DNA from: Sphingomonadaceae bacterium
GTDB taxonomy: Bacteria > Pseudomonadota > Alphaproteobacteria > Sphingomonadales > Sphingomonadaceae
Direction: 5' to 3'
Length of the DNA stretch: 64,000 nt
Assembly (NCBI GenBank): GCA_030147805.1
Contig: JASBUR010000008.1
Span: 1 to 64,000, forward strand
Positions 18,138 to 27,692 of this stretch are shown here, piece after piece. The notes below the pieces were generated by a model, which made no database searches, was not told the DNA's origin, and saw only the letters and a list, made by a program, of their open reading frames with translations. Position numbers and translations under genes: made by a program. Within the stretch, counting starts at the first letter, position 1, and every line of letters begins with the position of its first letter.

Positions 18138-18748
18138 GCCTTGTCCTCCATCACCTGCCGCATGCGGCCGAGGTAACGCGCGAGAACGTCGATCTCGAGA
18201 TTGATCTCGCGGCCGATCGCCAGCGCGCCGAACGTCGTCGCCTGCGCGGTATGCGGTATGACATTGACGCCAAAGCGCACGCCACCCTCCGAAGTGTCAG
18301 TGACCTCGTTGACCGTCAGCGACACGCCGTCGAGGCAGATCGAGCCCTTGGGGGCGATGTAGGGCGCGACCGAGGCCGGCGCCTCGAAGCTCACCCGCCA
18401 CGAATCGCCCTCGGCGCGCGTGTCGACGACGGTGGCAACCGCATCGACATGGCCGGTAACGATGTGCCCGCCGAGTTCGTCGCCGACCTTCAGGGCGCGC
18501 TCGAGGTTGAGCTGCGTCCCCGCGGCCCACAGGCCCTTCGCGGTTTTGGTCTGCGTTTCGCCCGAGATGTCGACCGCGAACCAGCCCGGTCCCTTGTCGA
18601 CGACGGTGAGGCAGGCGCCCGAGCAGGCGATCGATGCGCCGATCGCGACCCCGGCGGTATCATAGGCGGTGGCGATCCGCGCGCGCAGGTCGCCGCGCGG
18701 TTCGACGGACTCGATGGTCCCGACGTCGGTGATAATTCCGGTGAACAT
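18134..18748 (-). CDS. ribE: Riboflavin synthase, alpha subunit
   Basis: 204-aa enzyme that dismutates two lumazines to riboflavin. Two tandem lumazine-binding barrels: the first opens [17 protein letters not shown], with [13 protein letters not shown], and the second has [13 protein letters not shown] and [14 protein letters not shown]. Length is normal. The start at 18748 (MFTGII) is universal for the family. It sits between ribD and ribB in the same operon. Confidence 0.95.
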   Translation of the reverse strand: MFTGIITDVGTIESVEPRGDLRARIATAYDTAGVAIGASIACSGACLTVVDKGPGWFAVDISGETQTKTAKGLWAAGTQLNLERALKVGDELGGHIVTGHVDAVATVVDTRAEGDSWRVSFEAPASVAPYIAPKGSICLDGVSLTVNEVTDTSEGGVRFGVNVIPHTAQATTFGALAIGREINLEIDVLARYLGRMRQVMEDKA

Positions 18749-18761
18749 GCTTTCAGCCCCG

Positions 18762-19757
18762 CTATCGCGTGCGGTCGTAGACTTCGAGCCGGTCGTTGCC
18801 AAGCCGCCGACTGTCCGACGCCCGCCAGCGGCCGTGCGCATCGGCGAGATCGGCCAGGCCGATATCGCCGACTCCCGCCAGCCCGCCGCCGATGACGATC
18901 GGCGCACGGTAGACGGCGATCCGGTCGACCCGATCGGCGGCGAGGCAGGCCGCAGCCACGGCGGCGCCGCCCTCGACCAGCACGTCGTTCACCCCATCGA
19001 TGCCGTCGATCGCCGCCGGTCCGTCGATGACGAGCGTATCGGACCTTGCGGCCTTGCGACCGGCCGGCACCGCCATCAGGCTGCGGCTCATGACCGCGAT
19101 GCGCGGCGCGCGGTCTTCGAGCCCGGCAAGCCTGACGTCGAGCGACGGATCGTCGGCCTCGAGCGTACCGCGCCCGACGACGATAAGGTCGCTGCGCGCG
19201 CGCAGCAGATGCGCGTGCGCGCGCGCCATCTCGCCAGTGATCCAGCGGCTTCGACCGTCGGCCATCGCGATCCGGCCGTCGATCGACATCGCGAGCTTCA
19301 GCGTGACGAAGGGCCGGCCGTGCGCCTCGCGCATCAGGAATCCGGCGATCGCCCGTCGGGCGGCAGCTTCGCGAACGCCGATCGCCACGTCGATCCCCGC
19401 AGCGCGCAGTCGGTCCACCCCCTGCCCGGCCGTACGGGCGTCGGGATCGACCATCGCGGCAACGACACGCGCCACGCCGGCGGCGATCAGGCCGTCGGTG
19501 CAGGACGGGCCGCGTGCGCTGACATGCGCGCAGGGCTCGAGCGTGACGTAGGCGGTGGCGCCGCGCGCGGCGCTTCCGGCCTGCGCCAGCGCCTCGGCCT
19601 CGGCATGCGGGCGTCCGCCGGGCTGCGTCCAGCCGCGGCCGACGACGCGGCCGCCGTTGACGAGAAGGCAACCGACGCTGGGGTTGGGGGCGGTGCGACC
19701 GAGACCGCGGCCGGCGAGCGCGAGCGCCGCGTCGATCCAGCGCTCGTCGTCGCTCAT
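18762..19757 (-). CDS. ribD: Bifunctional diaminohydroxyphosphoribosylaminopyrimidine deaminase / reductase
   Basis: 331 aa. The N-terminal zinc cytidine-deaminase-like domain has HAEAEAL and the PC-H-C motif EPCAHVSARGPSC; the C-terminal dihydrofolate-reductase-like domain starts at about 150 (RPFVTLKLAMSIDGRIA, SRWITGEMARAHAHLLRARSD). It catalyses the second and third riboflavin steps. The start at 19757 overlaps the small membrane protein stop by 4 nt. No FMN riboswitch could be recognised upstream. Confidence 0.93.
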   Translation of the reverse strand: MSDDERWIDAALALAGRGLGRTAPNPSVGCLLVNGGRVVGRGWTQPGGRPHAEAEALAQAGSAARGATAYVTLEPCAHVSARGPSCTDGLIAAGVARVVAAMVDPDARTAGQGVDRLRAAGIDVAIGVREAAARRAIAGFLMREAHGRPFVTLKLAMSIDGRIAMADGRSRWITGEMARAHAHLLRARSDLIVVGRGTLEADDPSLDVRLAGLEDRAPRIAVMSRSLMAVPAGRKAARSDTLVIDGPAAIDGIDGVNDVLVEGGAAVAAACLAADRVDRIAVYRAPIVIGGGLAGVGDIGLADLADAHGRWRASDSRRLGNDRLEVYDRTR

Positions 19758-20068
19758 CGCTCCTGCGCCGCCTTTGCGTTCGCCGCGGCTTTGGCATCAG
19801 CCTCGGCCTTCGCGAATTCCGCCTGCTGCGCATAATAGGCGCGCGTACGCTCGGCGACGTCGGCCGCCTGCGCCGCCTTGGCCTCCTCGCGCGTGCGGCC
19901 CTCCTTCCAGCTGCTCACGTAGATCAGCTGGGGATCGGGCTTCATGTAGCCCCAGCGATTCTCGACGAGAAAGCCGACGACGACGATCGTCGTCACCGCG
20001 ACCGAGAAGACGGCGAAGAGCAGTTTGTGCCGTTCGATGCCCGCGAGCCGGGCACGCAGCGAAGCCAT
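19754..20068 (-). CDS. Small membrane protein upstream of ribD, unknown function
   Basis: 104-aa protein from ATG 20068 (MASLRARLAGIERHK). One TM helix (about 16-37, LLFAVFSVAVTTIVVVGFLVENRWGY), a short periplasmic or cytoplasmic stretch containing YMKPDPQLIYVSSWKEGRT, then an Ala/Glu/Lys-rich helical tail (about 55-104) likely to form a coiled coil. I do not recognise the family; similar one-helix proteins beside ribD occur in sphingomonads. The 4-nt overlap with ribD implies co-translation. Confidence 0.75.
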   Translation of the reverse strand: MASLRARLAGIERHKLLFAVFSVAVTTIVVVGFLVENRWGYMKPDPQLIYVSSWKEGRTREEAKAAQAADVAERTRAYYAQQAEFAKAEADAKAAANAKAAQER

Positions 20069-20091
20069 GGAGAACTCCGTGGAAAACAGAC

Positions 20092-20105
20092 GGCCTACAT
20101 AGGCC
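20092..20105. promoter_or_regulatory. 14-bp palindrome upstream of the riboflavin operon
   Basis: GGCCTA-CA-TAGGCC, a perfect inverted repeat in the 73-nt gap between gltX and the small membrane-protein gene. On the minus strand it includes TATGTA, a possible -10. Could be an operator or a short hairpin; no factor assigned. Confidence 0.35.
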
Positions 20106-20141
20106 CTCCCCACGCGCGCCGCCACTGCCCCCGGTTGCGAC

Positions 20142-21467
20142 CTAACGCGCCAGCCGCGCCAGCGCCCGCTCGCGCCCGATCAGCGGCAGCAGCGCCGCCA
20201 TCTCGGGCCCGTGATCGCGCCCGGTGAGCGCGCGGCGGAGCGGCTGGAACAGCGCCTTGCCCTTGCGGCCGGTGCGCGCCTTGAGCGCCTCGACGAGCGC
20301 GTGCCAGACATCGCCGTGCCACGGCAGCTCGGCGAGCCCGGCGTGCGCCTCGGCGAGATAGGATTCATCCTCCGGCGCGATCTCGGCGGCGATCGGCCCC
20401 TCGACGACGCTCCACCAGTCCGCGGCTTCGGCAACGGTCGTCAGATTGGGGCGAATGACCTCCCAGGCGGTCCCGTCCATGCCGGCGGGCAGCCGGTCGC
20501 GCACCGCCTCGAACGGCAGCTGGTGGACGATGCGCGCGTTGAGATGCCGAAGCTCGGCGGGATCGAAGCGCGGGTGCGTGTTGCCCAGCCGCCCGAGGTC
20601 GTGGCGTTCGGCGAGCGTCGCGAGATCGGCGACGGGCTCGATGGCATCGGCGGTGCCGAGCCGCGCCAGCATCGCGACGACGGCGATCGGCTCGATACCC
20701 AGCTCCTTGAGGGCCTCGGTGCCCGCCGAGCCGACGCGCTTCGACAGCTCGCCATCGACCGAGGTCAGCAGCCCGAAATGCGCCAGCCGCGGCGGCGCGC
20801 AGCCCAGTGCCTCGAACATCTGCAGCTGGATCGCGGAATTGGCGACATGGTCCTCGCCGCGCACGACATGAGTGATGCCGAGGTCGATGTCGTCGACGAC
20901 CGAGGGCAGCATGTAGAGATAGCCGCCGTCGGCGCGACGCACCACGGGATCGGAGAGCGACGCCGGGTCGATGTGGCTGGGGCCGCGGATGAGATCGTCC
21001 CATTCGACATGGCCGTCATGGTCGAGCCTGAAGCGCCAGTGCGGGCGGATGCCCTCGCCTTCCAGGCGGGCATGGTCGGCATCGCTCAGCTTCAGCGCGG
21101 CGCGGTCGTACGCCGGCGGCAGGCCGCGCGAGAGCTGCACCTTGCGCTTGATGTCGAGCTCTTCGGGGCTCTCGTAGCAGCGATAGGCGCGACCCATCGC
21201 GTGCAGCCGCTCGAGCGCGGCATCATAGGCCGCGACGCGATCCGACTGCCTGACCTCGGCATCGGGAACGAGGCCGAGCCAGGCGAGGTCGTCGCGGATG
21301 CCCTGCGCGAACGCCTCGGTCGAGCGCGCCCGATCGGTGTCGTCGAGGCGCAGGATGAATCGGCCGCCGGCCTTCTTCGCCAGCAGATAGTTGTGAACCG
21401 CGGTGAAGATATTACCGACGTGGAGCCGTCCGGTCGGCGACGGCGCGAAGCGCGTAGTAACGGTCAT
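20142..21467 (-). CDS. gltX: Glutamate--tRNA ligase
   Basis: 441-aa class I synthetase. The HIGH signature appears as HVGN in APSPTGRLHVGNIFTAVHNY and the KMSKS loop as ELSKRVG. The anticodon-binding C-terminal half is normal and no zinc cysteines are seen. Alphaproteobacteria often carry two gltX copies, one charging tRNA-Gln for the amidotransferase route; I cannot tell which this is. Stop of nadE overlaps its start by 4 nt. Confidence 0.92.
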   Translation of the reverse strand: MTVTTRFAPSPTGRLHVGNIFTAVHNYLLAKKAGGRFILRLDDTDRARSTEAFAQGIRDDLAWLGLVPDAEVRQSDRVAAYDAALERLHAMGRAYRCYESPEELDIKRKVQLSRGLPPAYDRAALKLSDADHARLEGEGIRPHWRFRLDHDGHVEWDDLIRGPSHIDPASLSDPVVRRADGGYLYMLPSVVDDIDLGITHVVRGEDHVANSAIQLQMFEALGCAPPRLAHFGLLTSVDGELSKRVGSAGTEALKELGIEPIAVVAMLARLGTADAIEPVADLATLAERHDLGRLGNTHPRFDPAELRHLNARIVHQLPFEAVRDRLPAGMDGTAWEVIRPNLTTVAEAADWWSVVEGPIAAEIAPEDESYLAEAHAGLAELPWHGDVWHALVEALKARTGRKGKALFQPLRRALTGRDHGPEMAALLPLIGRERALARLAR

Positions 21468-23119
21468 GTCGCCGTCCGGAAGGCGTGGGTGATCGGATAG
21501 CGGCGGTCGCGGCCGAAGCTGCGGCGACCGATCTTGACGCCCGGCGGCGCCTGGCGGCGCTTGTACTCCGCGACGTTGAGCAGCCGCTCGACCTTCATGA
21601 CGATGTCGCGGTCGAAGCCCTTGCCGACGACATCGTCGACCGAACGCTCCGCCTCGACGAGGTCGTGCAGGATCGCATCGAGCACCTCATAGGGCGGCAG
21701 CGAATCCTGGTCCTTCTGGTCGTCGCGCAGCTCGGCGCTCGGCGGCTTGTCGATGACGCGCTCGGGCATGACCGGCCCCTCGCCGCCGAGGCCGAGGCGC
21801 GGGCGGTTGGCGTTGCGCCAGCGCGACAGCTCGAAAACCGTCGTCTTGTAGACGTCCTTCAGCACCGAATAGCCGCCCGCCATGTCGCCGTAGATCGTCG
21901 CATAGCCGACCGACATCTCGCTCTTGTTGCCGGTGGTGAGCAGCATGTGGCCGAACTTGTTGCTGAGCGCCATCAGGCTGAGCCCGCGGATCCGCGACTG
22001 GATATTCTCCTCGGCGATGTCGCGGCCGCGGCCGTCGAACAGCGGTGCCAGCATGGTGTCGAACGCGTCCATGGCCGGGCCGATCGGCAGCGTGTCGAGC
22101 CGCACGCCGAGCATGCGCGCGCCTGCGGCGGCGTCGTCGAGGCTGTCCCGGCTGGTGAAGCGCGACGGCATCATCACGCACCAGACCTTGTCGGCGCCGA
22201 GCGCATCGACGGCGACTGCGGCCGACAGCGCCGAATCGATGCCGCCCGACAGGCCGAGTACGACGCCGGGGAAGCGGTTGCGGGTGACATAGTCGCGCAG
22301 ACCGACGACCATCGCATGATAGATCGACGTCATATCGTCCTCGCGCGGCGCGATCTCGACGGGCGAGCAGCGCCAGCCCTCGGCGGTGCGCCGCCATTCG
22401 GTCTCGACGATCTGCTCGTCCCACTCGCGGAAGCTGACCGCCAGGCTGCGATCCGGGTTCATGACGTAGGACGCGCCCTCGAAGACCACCTCGTCCTGCC
22501 CGCCGACGCGGTTGAGCATGGCGATCGGCAGCCCGGTTTCGGTGACGCGCGCGACGCCGGCCGACAGCCGGCGATCGTCCTTGCCGAGCTCGTAGGGCGA
22601 GGCGTTGGGCGAGATCAGCAGCTCGGCGCCGGTCTCGGCGAGGCATTCGCACACCGGGGCGAGCCACATGTCCTCGCAGATCGGCACGCCGAGGCGGACG
22701 CCGCGGAAATTGACCGGGCCGGGCAGCGGGCCCGAGGCGAACACGCGCTTCTCGTCGAAGACGCCGTAGTTGGGCAGCTCGTGCTTGAGGATCGTCGCGG
22801 TGACCGCGCCGCCGTCGAGGATGGCGACGGCGTTGTAGAGCTTGCCGTCGCGGACGTGCGTCGTGCCGACGAGCATGCCGGGCCCGCCGTCGGCGGTTAC
22901 CTTGGCGAGCCGCTGCAGCTCGACCTCGGCCGCGGCATGCAGCGCGGGCTTCAGCACCAGATCCTCGGTGGGGTAGCCGATCAGCTGGAGCTCGGGAAAG
23001 GCGATAAGGTCGACGCCGCCATGCTTGGCACGGGCGACGAGCATGGCGTCGGCGTTGCCGCGCAGGTCGCCGACATTCTGCGAAAACTGCGCGAGCGCGA
23101 TGGTGAGCCGGTCGGTCAT
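21464..23119 (-). CDS. nadE: Glutamine-dependent NAD+ synthetase
   Basis: 551-aa enzyme amidating deaminido-NAD to NAD. The N-terminal nitrilase-type glutaminase domain (about 1-270: FPELQLIGYPTEDL, KHELPNYGVFDEKRVF, GVPICEDMW with the catalytic Cys) is joined to a C-terminal PP-loop synthetase (VLGLSGGIDSALSAAVAVDA, TGNKSEMSVGYATIYGDMAG). The start at 23119 (MTDRLTIALAQF) matches the family; the longer ORF upstream is antisense to plsY. Confidence 0.94.
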   Translation of the reverse strand: MTDRLTIALAQFSQNVGDLRGNADAMLVARAKHGGVDLIAFPELQLIGYPTEDLVLKPALHAAAEVELQRLAKVTADGGPGMLVGTTHVRDGKLYNAVAILDGGAVTATILKHELPNYGVFDEKRVFASGPLPGPVNFRGVRLGVPICEDMWLAPVCECLAETGAELLISPNASPYELGKDDRRLSAGVARVTETGLPIAMLNRVGGQDEVVFEGASYVMNPDRSLAVSFREWDEQIVETEWRRTAEGWRCSPVEIAPREDDMTSIYHAMVVGLRDYVTRNRFPGVVLGLSGGIDSALSAAVAVDALGADKVWCVMMPSRFTSRDSLDDAAAGARMLGVRLDTLPIGPAMDAFDTMLAPLFDGRGRDIAEENIQSRIRGLSLMALSNKFGHMLLTTGNKSEMSVGYATIYGDMAGGYSVLKDVYKTTVFELSRWRNANRPRLGLGGEGPVMPERVIDKPPSAELRDDQKDQDSLPPYEVLDAILHDLVEAERSVDDVVGKGFDRDIVMKVERLLNVAEYKRRQAPPGVKIGRRSFGRDRRYPITHAFRTAT

Positions 23120-23242
23120 GGCGGGGCTTCTAGGGCAACGCCCCCCCGCGCTCAACCGAGGCGCTCGCCAGCGGCGCGGGACGACGCGATCGATGCGGCA
23201 GCGCCGGTTGCGTTCGCAGCGCCGTTCGTTACGCTCGCGCGC

Positions 23243-23854
23243 ATGGAAGGCTCGCTGCTGCAAAGCGTCTGGCTATGGATCGCCGCCGGCTATCTGCTCG
23301 GCTCGATTCCCTTCGGCCTGTTGCTGACCGCCGCGGGCGGGGCCGGCGACATCCGCAAGATCGGCTCGGGCAACATCGGCACGACCAACGTGCTGCGGAC
23401 CGGCCGCAAGGGGCTGGCCGCCGCAACCTTGATCCTCGACGCCGGCAAGGGCGCCGCCGCGGTCCTGCTCGCGCGCCATTTCGCCCCCGACACCAACATG
23501 GACGTGGTGACCGGGATCGCCGCCTTCCTCGGCCATCTCTATCCGCTCTGGCTCGGCTTCAAGGGCGGCAAGGGTGTCGCGACGATGCTCGGCGTGACGC
23601 TGGCGGTCTATTGGCCGGCCGGGCTGGTGTTCGCCGCGGTATGGATCGCGGCGATGCTGCTCACCCGCTATTCGTCGGTCGGCGGCATGGCGGCGGCGGT
23701 CGCCGCCCCGGTCCTGCCGCTGGTCGAGCAGAACTACAGCTACGCGGCGATGTTCTGGGGCATGGCCCTGTTCGTGCTCGTCAAGCATGCCGACAACATC
23801 ACCCGGCTGCGCGCGGGCACCGAATCGAAGATCGGCGCGAAGGCGGATGGCTGA
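23243..23854 (+). CDS. plsY: Acyl-phosphate glycerol-3-phosphate acyltransferase
   Basis: 203-aa inner-membrane enzyme acylating glycerol-3-phosphate with acyl-phosphate, first step of phospholipid synthesis. The three family motifs are present: GYLLGSIPFG, IGSGNIGTTNVLRTGRKG and FLGHLYPLWLGFKGGKGVATMLG. Five hydrophobic segments. ATG 23243 sits shortly before the first helix. Its 3' end overlaps dprA by 8 nt. Confidence 0.95.
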   Translation: MEGSLLQSVWLWIAAGYLLGSIPFGLLLTAAGGAGDIRKIGSGNIGTTNVLRTGRKGLAAATLILDAGKGAAAVLLARHFAPDTNMDVVTGIAAFLGHLYPLWLGFKGGKGVATMLGVTLAVYWPAGLVFAAVWIAAMLLTRYSSVGGMAAAVAAPVLPLVEQNYSYAAMFWGMALFVLVKHADNITRLRAGTESKIGAKADG

Positions 23855-24947
23855 GGTCCGGACGGCGACACAGGCCGAGCAGATCGCGCGGCTGCGCCTG
23901 ATCCGCTCCGAAAATGTCGGTCCGGTCACCTTCCGCCAGCTGATCGGCCGCTTCGGCAGCGGCCGCGCCGCGCTCGACGCGCTGCCCGATCTCGCGCGCC
24001 GCGGTGGCCGCCCCACGCTGCGCATCGCCACCGCCGCGCAGGCCGAAGCCGAACTGGCAGCGGTCGAACGCTTCGGCGGGCGGATGCTGTTCTGGGGCCT
24101 CGCCCCCTACCCGCGGCTGCTCGCCGAGATCGACGATGCCCCGCCGGTGGTGGCGACACGCGGCGACGTCCGCCTGCTCGACCGTCCCACCGTCGCGATG
24201 GTCGGTGCGCGCAACGCCTCGGCCGCGGCAGTCCGTTTCGCGCGCGGCATGGCTGCCGATCTGGCGGCCGAAGGCGTCGCCGTCGTCTCGGGCCTGGCGC
24301 GCGGCATCGACGCCGCGGCGCACGGCGGCGCGCTCGACAGCACCGTCGCGGTGATCGCCGGCGGGCTCGACGTCGTCTATCCGGCAGAGAACGCCGATCT
24401 CTACGACCGGATCTTCGCGCAGGGTCTCGTGATCGCCGAACAGCCGCTCGGCATCGAGCCGCAGGCACGGCACTTCCCGCGCCGCAACCGCATCATCTCC
24501 GGCCTGTCGCTCGGCGTGGTCATCGTCGAGGCGGCGCCGAAGTCGGGATCGCTGATCACCGCGCGCTTCGCCGGCGAGCAGGGCCGCGAGGTCATGGCGG
24601 TACCGGGCAGCCCGCTCGACCCGCGCGCGCAAGGCTGCAACCAGTTGATCCGCGACGGCGCCACGCTGGTGCAATCGGCTGCCGACGTGCTCGAGTCGCT
24701 GCGGCCGATCGCCCCGCATGCCGCCGCCCCGGTGGAGCGCTTGTTCAACGAACCGGTAGCGATCGACGCCGACGACGCCGACCGGCGCACGGTGACCGAG
24801 CTGCTGAGTCCGGTCCCGGTGCCCGTCGACGAGCTGATCCGCCTGTCGGGGCTGGCCGCCGCCGCGGTGCAGACGGTGCTGCTCGAGCTGGAGATCGCGG
24901 GGCGGCTCGCCCGCCATGCCGGCGGCCGCGTCGCCTTGTCCGACTGA
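23847..24947 (+). CDS. dprA: DNA-processing protein DprA (Smf)
   Basis: 366-aa Rossmann-fold protein that loads RecA on incoming single-stranded DNA during transformation. An N-terminal helix-hairpin-helix-like segment (LIRSENVGPVTFRQLIGRFGS) precedes the DprA core (VAMVGARNASAAAVRFARGM, VVSGLARGIDAAAHGGAL, VIAGGLDVVYPAEN, SEQPLG-like AEQPLGIEPQARHFPRRNRI, KSGSLITARFA); a C-terminal winged helix follows. ATG 23847 lies inside the plsY 3' end. Confidence 0.94.
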   Translation: MAEVRTATQAEQIARLRLIRSENVGPVTFRQLIGRFGSGRAALDALPDLARRGGRPTLRIATAAQAEAELAAVERFGGRMLFWGLAPYPRLLAEIDDAPPVVATRGDVRLLDRPTVAMVGARNASAAAVRFARGMAADLAAEGVAVVSGLARGIDAAAHGGALDSTVAVIAGGLDVVYPAENADLYDRIFAQGLVIAEQPLGIEPQARHFPRRNRIISGLSLGVVIVEAAPKSGSLITARFAGEQGREVMAVPGSPLDPRAQGCNQLIRDGATLVQSAADVLESLRPIAPHAAAPVERLFNEPVAIDADDADRRTVTELLSPVPVPVDELIRLSGLAAAAVQTVLLELEIAGRLARHAGGRVALSD

Positions 24948-24969
24948 CGCCGGTGGCAACGCCGACCGG

Positions 24970-24992
24970 GGGGCGCCCTTGCAGGACGCCCC
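24970..24992. terminator. GC hairpin between dprA and topA
   Basis: GGGGCG ... CGCCCC with extra CC/GG pairing inside, in the 100-nt gap. It is followed on the plus strand by CATATAGAGAG rather than a T-run, so it may be a terminator of dprA or part of the topA promoter region (TATAGA as a -10). Confidence 0.3.
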
Positions 24993-25047
24993 ATATAGAG
25001 AGTAGAGGCTCGCCCCCGTCGCGGCGGGCCGTCGAGGGGAAAGCAGC

Positions 25048-27633
25048 ATGCAGCTCGTGATCGTGGAATCGCCCGCGAAGGCGAAGACGATCAACAAGTA
25101 CCTGGGCTCGGACTACAAGGTCCTGGCCTCGTACGGCCATGTCCGCGACCTGCCGCCCAAGGACGGCTCGGTCGAGCCCGACGACGACTTCCGCATGCAC
25201 TGGGAGGTCTCCGCCGACCGCTCGAAGCAGCTGCGCGCCATCTCCGACGAGGCGAAGAGCGCCGACACGCTGATCCTCGCCACCGACCCCGACCGCGAGG
25301 GCGAGGCGATCTCGTGGCATCTCTACGAATGGCTCAAGGGCAAGCGCGCGCTCCCCAAGGACGTGCAGCGCGTCACCTTCAACGAGATCACCAAGGGCGC
25401 GATCCTCACCGCGATGAAGGCGCCGCGCCAGCTCGACCAGGAGCTGGTCGATGCCTATCTGGCGCGCCGCGCGCTCGACTATCTCGTCGGCTTCACGCTG
25501 TCGCCGGTGCTGTGGCGCAAGCTCCCCGGCGCCAAGTCGGCGGGGCGCGTCCAGTCGGTGGCGCTGCGGCTGATCGTCGACCGCGAGCGCGAGATCGAGA
25601 CCTTCGACACGCGCGAGTTCTGGACGGTCGACGCCGACATGGCGTCGCCCACCGGCCAGGCCTTCGCCGCCAAGCTGATCACCTGGCAAGGCAAGAAGCT
25701 CGACAAGTTCGACCTCGGCAACGCGGCGGTCGCCAACGAGGCGAAGGCCGACGTGCTCGCCGGACGCTACAAGGTCGCGGCGGTCGAGACCAAGCCGGTG
25801 ATGCGCAACCCCTACCCGCCCTTCACCACCTCCACGCTGCAGCAGGAAGCCGCGCGCAAGCTCGGCATGACCGCGACGCAGACGATGCGAGTCGCGCAGC
25901 AGCTCTACGAAGAGGGCGTCATCACCTATATGCGCACCGACGGCGTGACGATCGCCGGCGAGGCGATCGCCGCCGCGCGCGAGGTGATCGGCAAGCGCTT
26001 CGGCGCCGCCTCGGTGCCCGACAAGCCGCGCGTCTACACGTCGAAGCAAAAGAATGCGCAGGAAGCACATGAGGCGATCCGGCCGACCGAGATGAGGCGC
26101 GCGCCCGAAAGCGCCGGGCTGTCGGGCGAGCACAAGCGGCTGTACGACCTGATCTGGAAGCGCACGATGGCGAGCCAGATGGCCTCGGCGCGGCTCGAGC
26201 GCACCAGCGTCGACATGATCGACGAGCATGGCCGCGCCACCTTGCGCGCCACCGGCCAGGTCGTGCTGTTCCCCGGCTTCCTCGCGCTCTACCAGGAGGA
26301 CCGCGACGAGCCGGCGGACGAGGAGGACGGCCAGCGGCTGCCCAAGCTCGCGCAGGGCGATGCGGTCAAGCTCGAAGGCGCGCGCGCCGAGCAGCATTTC
26401 ACCCAGCCGCCGCCGCGCTATTCGGAGGCGAGCCTCGTCAAGAAGCTCGAGGAATTGGGCATCGGCCGCCCCTCGACCTATGCGTCGATCCTGCAGACGC
26501 TGCGCGACCGCGCCTATGTCCGCGCCGAGAAGAACCGCTTCCACCCCGAGGAGAAGGGCCGGCTCGTCACCGCCTTCCTCGAGCGCTTCTTCGAGAAATA
26601 CGTCAGCTACGACTTCACCGCCGGGCTCGAGGAGCAGCTCGACGAGATCGCCGGCGGCGACATCGACTGGAAGACGGTGCTTCGCGACTTCTGGAAGGAC
26701 TTCCAGCCGAAGACGCAGGAGATCATCGGGCTCAAGCCGTCCGAGGTGACGCTGGCGCTCGACGAGTTCCTCGCGCCCTATCTGTTCCCCGAGAAGGAAG
26801 GCGGCGATCCGCGCCGCTGCCCGGCGTGCGGCGACGGCCGCCTGAGCCTGCGCGGCGGCAAGTTCGGCTCGTTCATCGCCTGCTCGAACTACCCCAATTG
26901 CCGCTACACCCGGCCGTTCGGCGAGGGCGAGGCGGCGGGCGCCAACGGCGATACCGGCCCCAAGGAACTCGGCCTCGATCCCGAGAGCCAGGAGCCGATC
27001 ACGCTGCGTTCGGGCCGCTTCGGGCTGTTCGTGCAGCGCGGCGAGAGCGAGAAGCCGCCGCGCGCCAGCCTGCCGCGCGACGTCAAGCCCGAGGACCTCG
27101 ACCTCGAGTTCGCGCTCCGGCTGCTGTCGCTGCCACGCACCGTCGGCACGCATCCCGAGACCGGGCTGCCGATCACCGCGAGCATCGGCCGCTACGGCCC
27201 CTACCTCGCGCACGACGGCAAATATGCCAAGCTCGGCTCGACCGCCGAGGTGTTTGAGACCGGCATGAACGCCGCCGTCGTCAAGCTTGCCGAGCCGCGC
27301 GGCAAGTTCGAGCGCAAGGCGCCGGCGGCGCTGCGCGAGATCGGCGCGCATCCGGTGAGCGGCGCCGCGATCCGGCTGATGGAAGGCCGCTTCGGCCCCT
27401 ATGTCACCGACGGGACGACCAACGCGACGGTGCCCAAGAGCCAGGACATCCAGGCGCTGAGCGTCGACGATGCCGCGGCGCTGATCGACGCGCGGGCGTC
27501 GGCGGGTCCGTCGAAGAAGGGCGGGCGCGGGCGCAAGGCGCCAGCGAAGGCGGCGGCGAAGCCGGCGGCCAAGAAGAAGCCGGCGGCGAAGACGAAAGCT
27601 AAGCCTGCAGTTAAGAAGCCTGCATCCAGCTAA
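25048..27633 (+). CDS. topA: DNA topoisomerase I
   Basis: 861-aa type IA topoisomerase. The TOPRIM domain starts at residue 1 (MQLVIVESPAKAKTINKYLG, DPDREGEAISWHL). The catalytic tyrosine is Tyr 294 in EGVITYMRTDGV. A zinc-ribbon with four cysteines (CPACGDGRLSLRGGKFGSF then ACSNYPNC) lies at about 591-617, followed by repeated topoisomerase C-terminal modules and a Lys/Ala-rich tail (about 815-861). GAGGGGAAAGC precedes the start. It relaxes negative supercoils. Confidence 0.96.
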   Translation: MQLVIVESPAKAKTINKYLGSDYKVLASYGHVRDLPPKDGSVEPDDDFRMHWEVSADRSKQLRAISDEAKSADTLILATDPDREGEAISWHLYEWLKGKRALPKDVQRVTFNEITKGAILTAMKAPRQLDQELVDAYLARRALDYLVGFTLSPVLWRKLPGAKSAGRVQSVALRLIVDREREIETFDTREFWTVDADMASPTGQAFAAKLITWQGKKLDKFDLGNAAVANEAKADVLAGRYKVAAVETKPVMRNPYPPFTTSTLQQEAARKLGMTATQTMRVAQQLYEEGVITYMRTDGVTIAGEAIAAAREVIGKRFGAASVPDKPRVYTSKQKNAQEAHEAIRPTEMRRAPESAGLSGEHKRLYDLIWKRTMASQMASARLERTSVDMIDEHGRATLRATGQVVLFPGFLALYQEDRDEPADEEDGQRLPKLAQGDAVKLEGARAEQHFTQPPPRYSEASLVKKLEELGIGRPSTYASILQTLRDRAYVRAEKNRFHPEEKGRLVTAFLERFFEKYVSYDFTAGLEEQLDEIAGGDIDWKTVLRDFWKDFQPKTQEIIGLKPSEVTLALDEFLAPYLFPEKEGGDPRRCPACGDGRLSLRGGKFGSFIACSNYPNCRYTRPFGEGEAAGANGDTGPKELGLDPESQEPITLRSGRFGLFVQRGESEKPPRASLPRDVKPEDLDLEFALRLLSLPRTVGTHPETGLPITASIGRYGPYLAHDGKYAKLGSTAEVFETGMNAAVVKLAEPRGKFERKAPAALREIGAHPVSGAAIRLMEGRFGPYVTDGTTNATVPKSQDIQALSVDDAAALIDARASAGPSKKGGRGRKAPAKAAAKPAAKKKPAAKTKAKPAVKKPASS

Positions 27634-27692
27634 GTGTCTCGCCCGCTGACGCCGTTCGCTTCCGCGACAGGTTGTGATAACTTCCATGCGCT

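Noticed and set aside
20069-20141. FMN riboswitch before the riboflavin genes
   Set aside because: Only 73 nt between gltX and the small membrane protein gene; too short, and no AGGGAU/GAUYCGGU-type RFN elements.
20281-20298. CTGGCACG on the minus strand inside gltX
   Set aside because: No matching -12 element; internal to a conserved gene.
23016-23034. CTTGGCACG inside nadE as a sigma-54 -24 box
   Set aside because: No -12 TTGC at the right distance and it lies inside a coding sequence.
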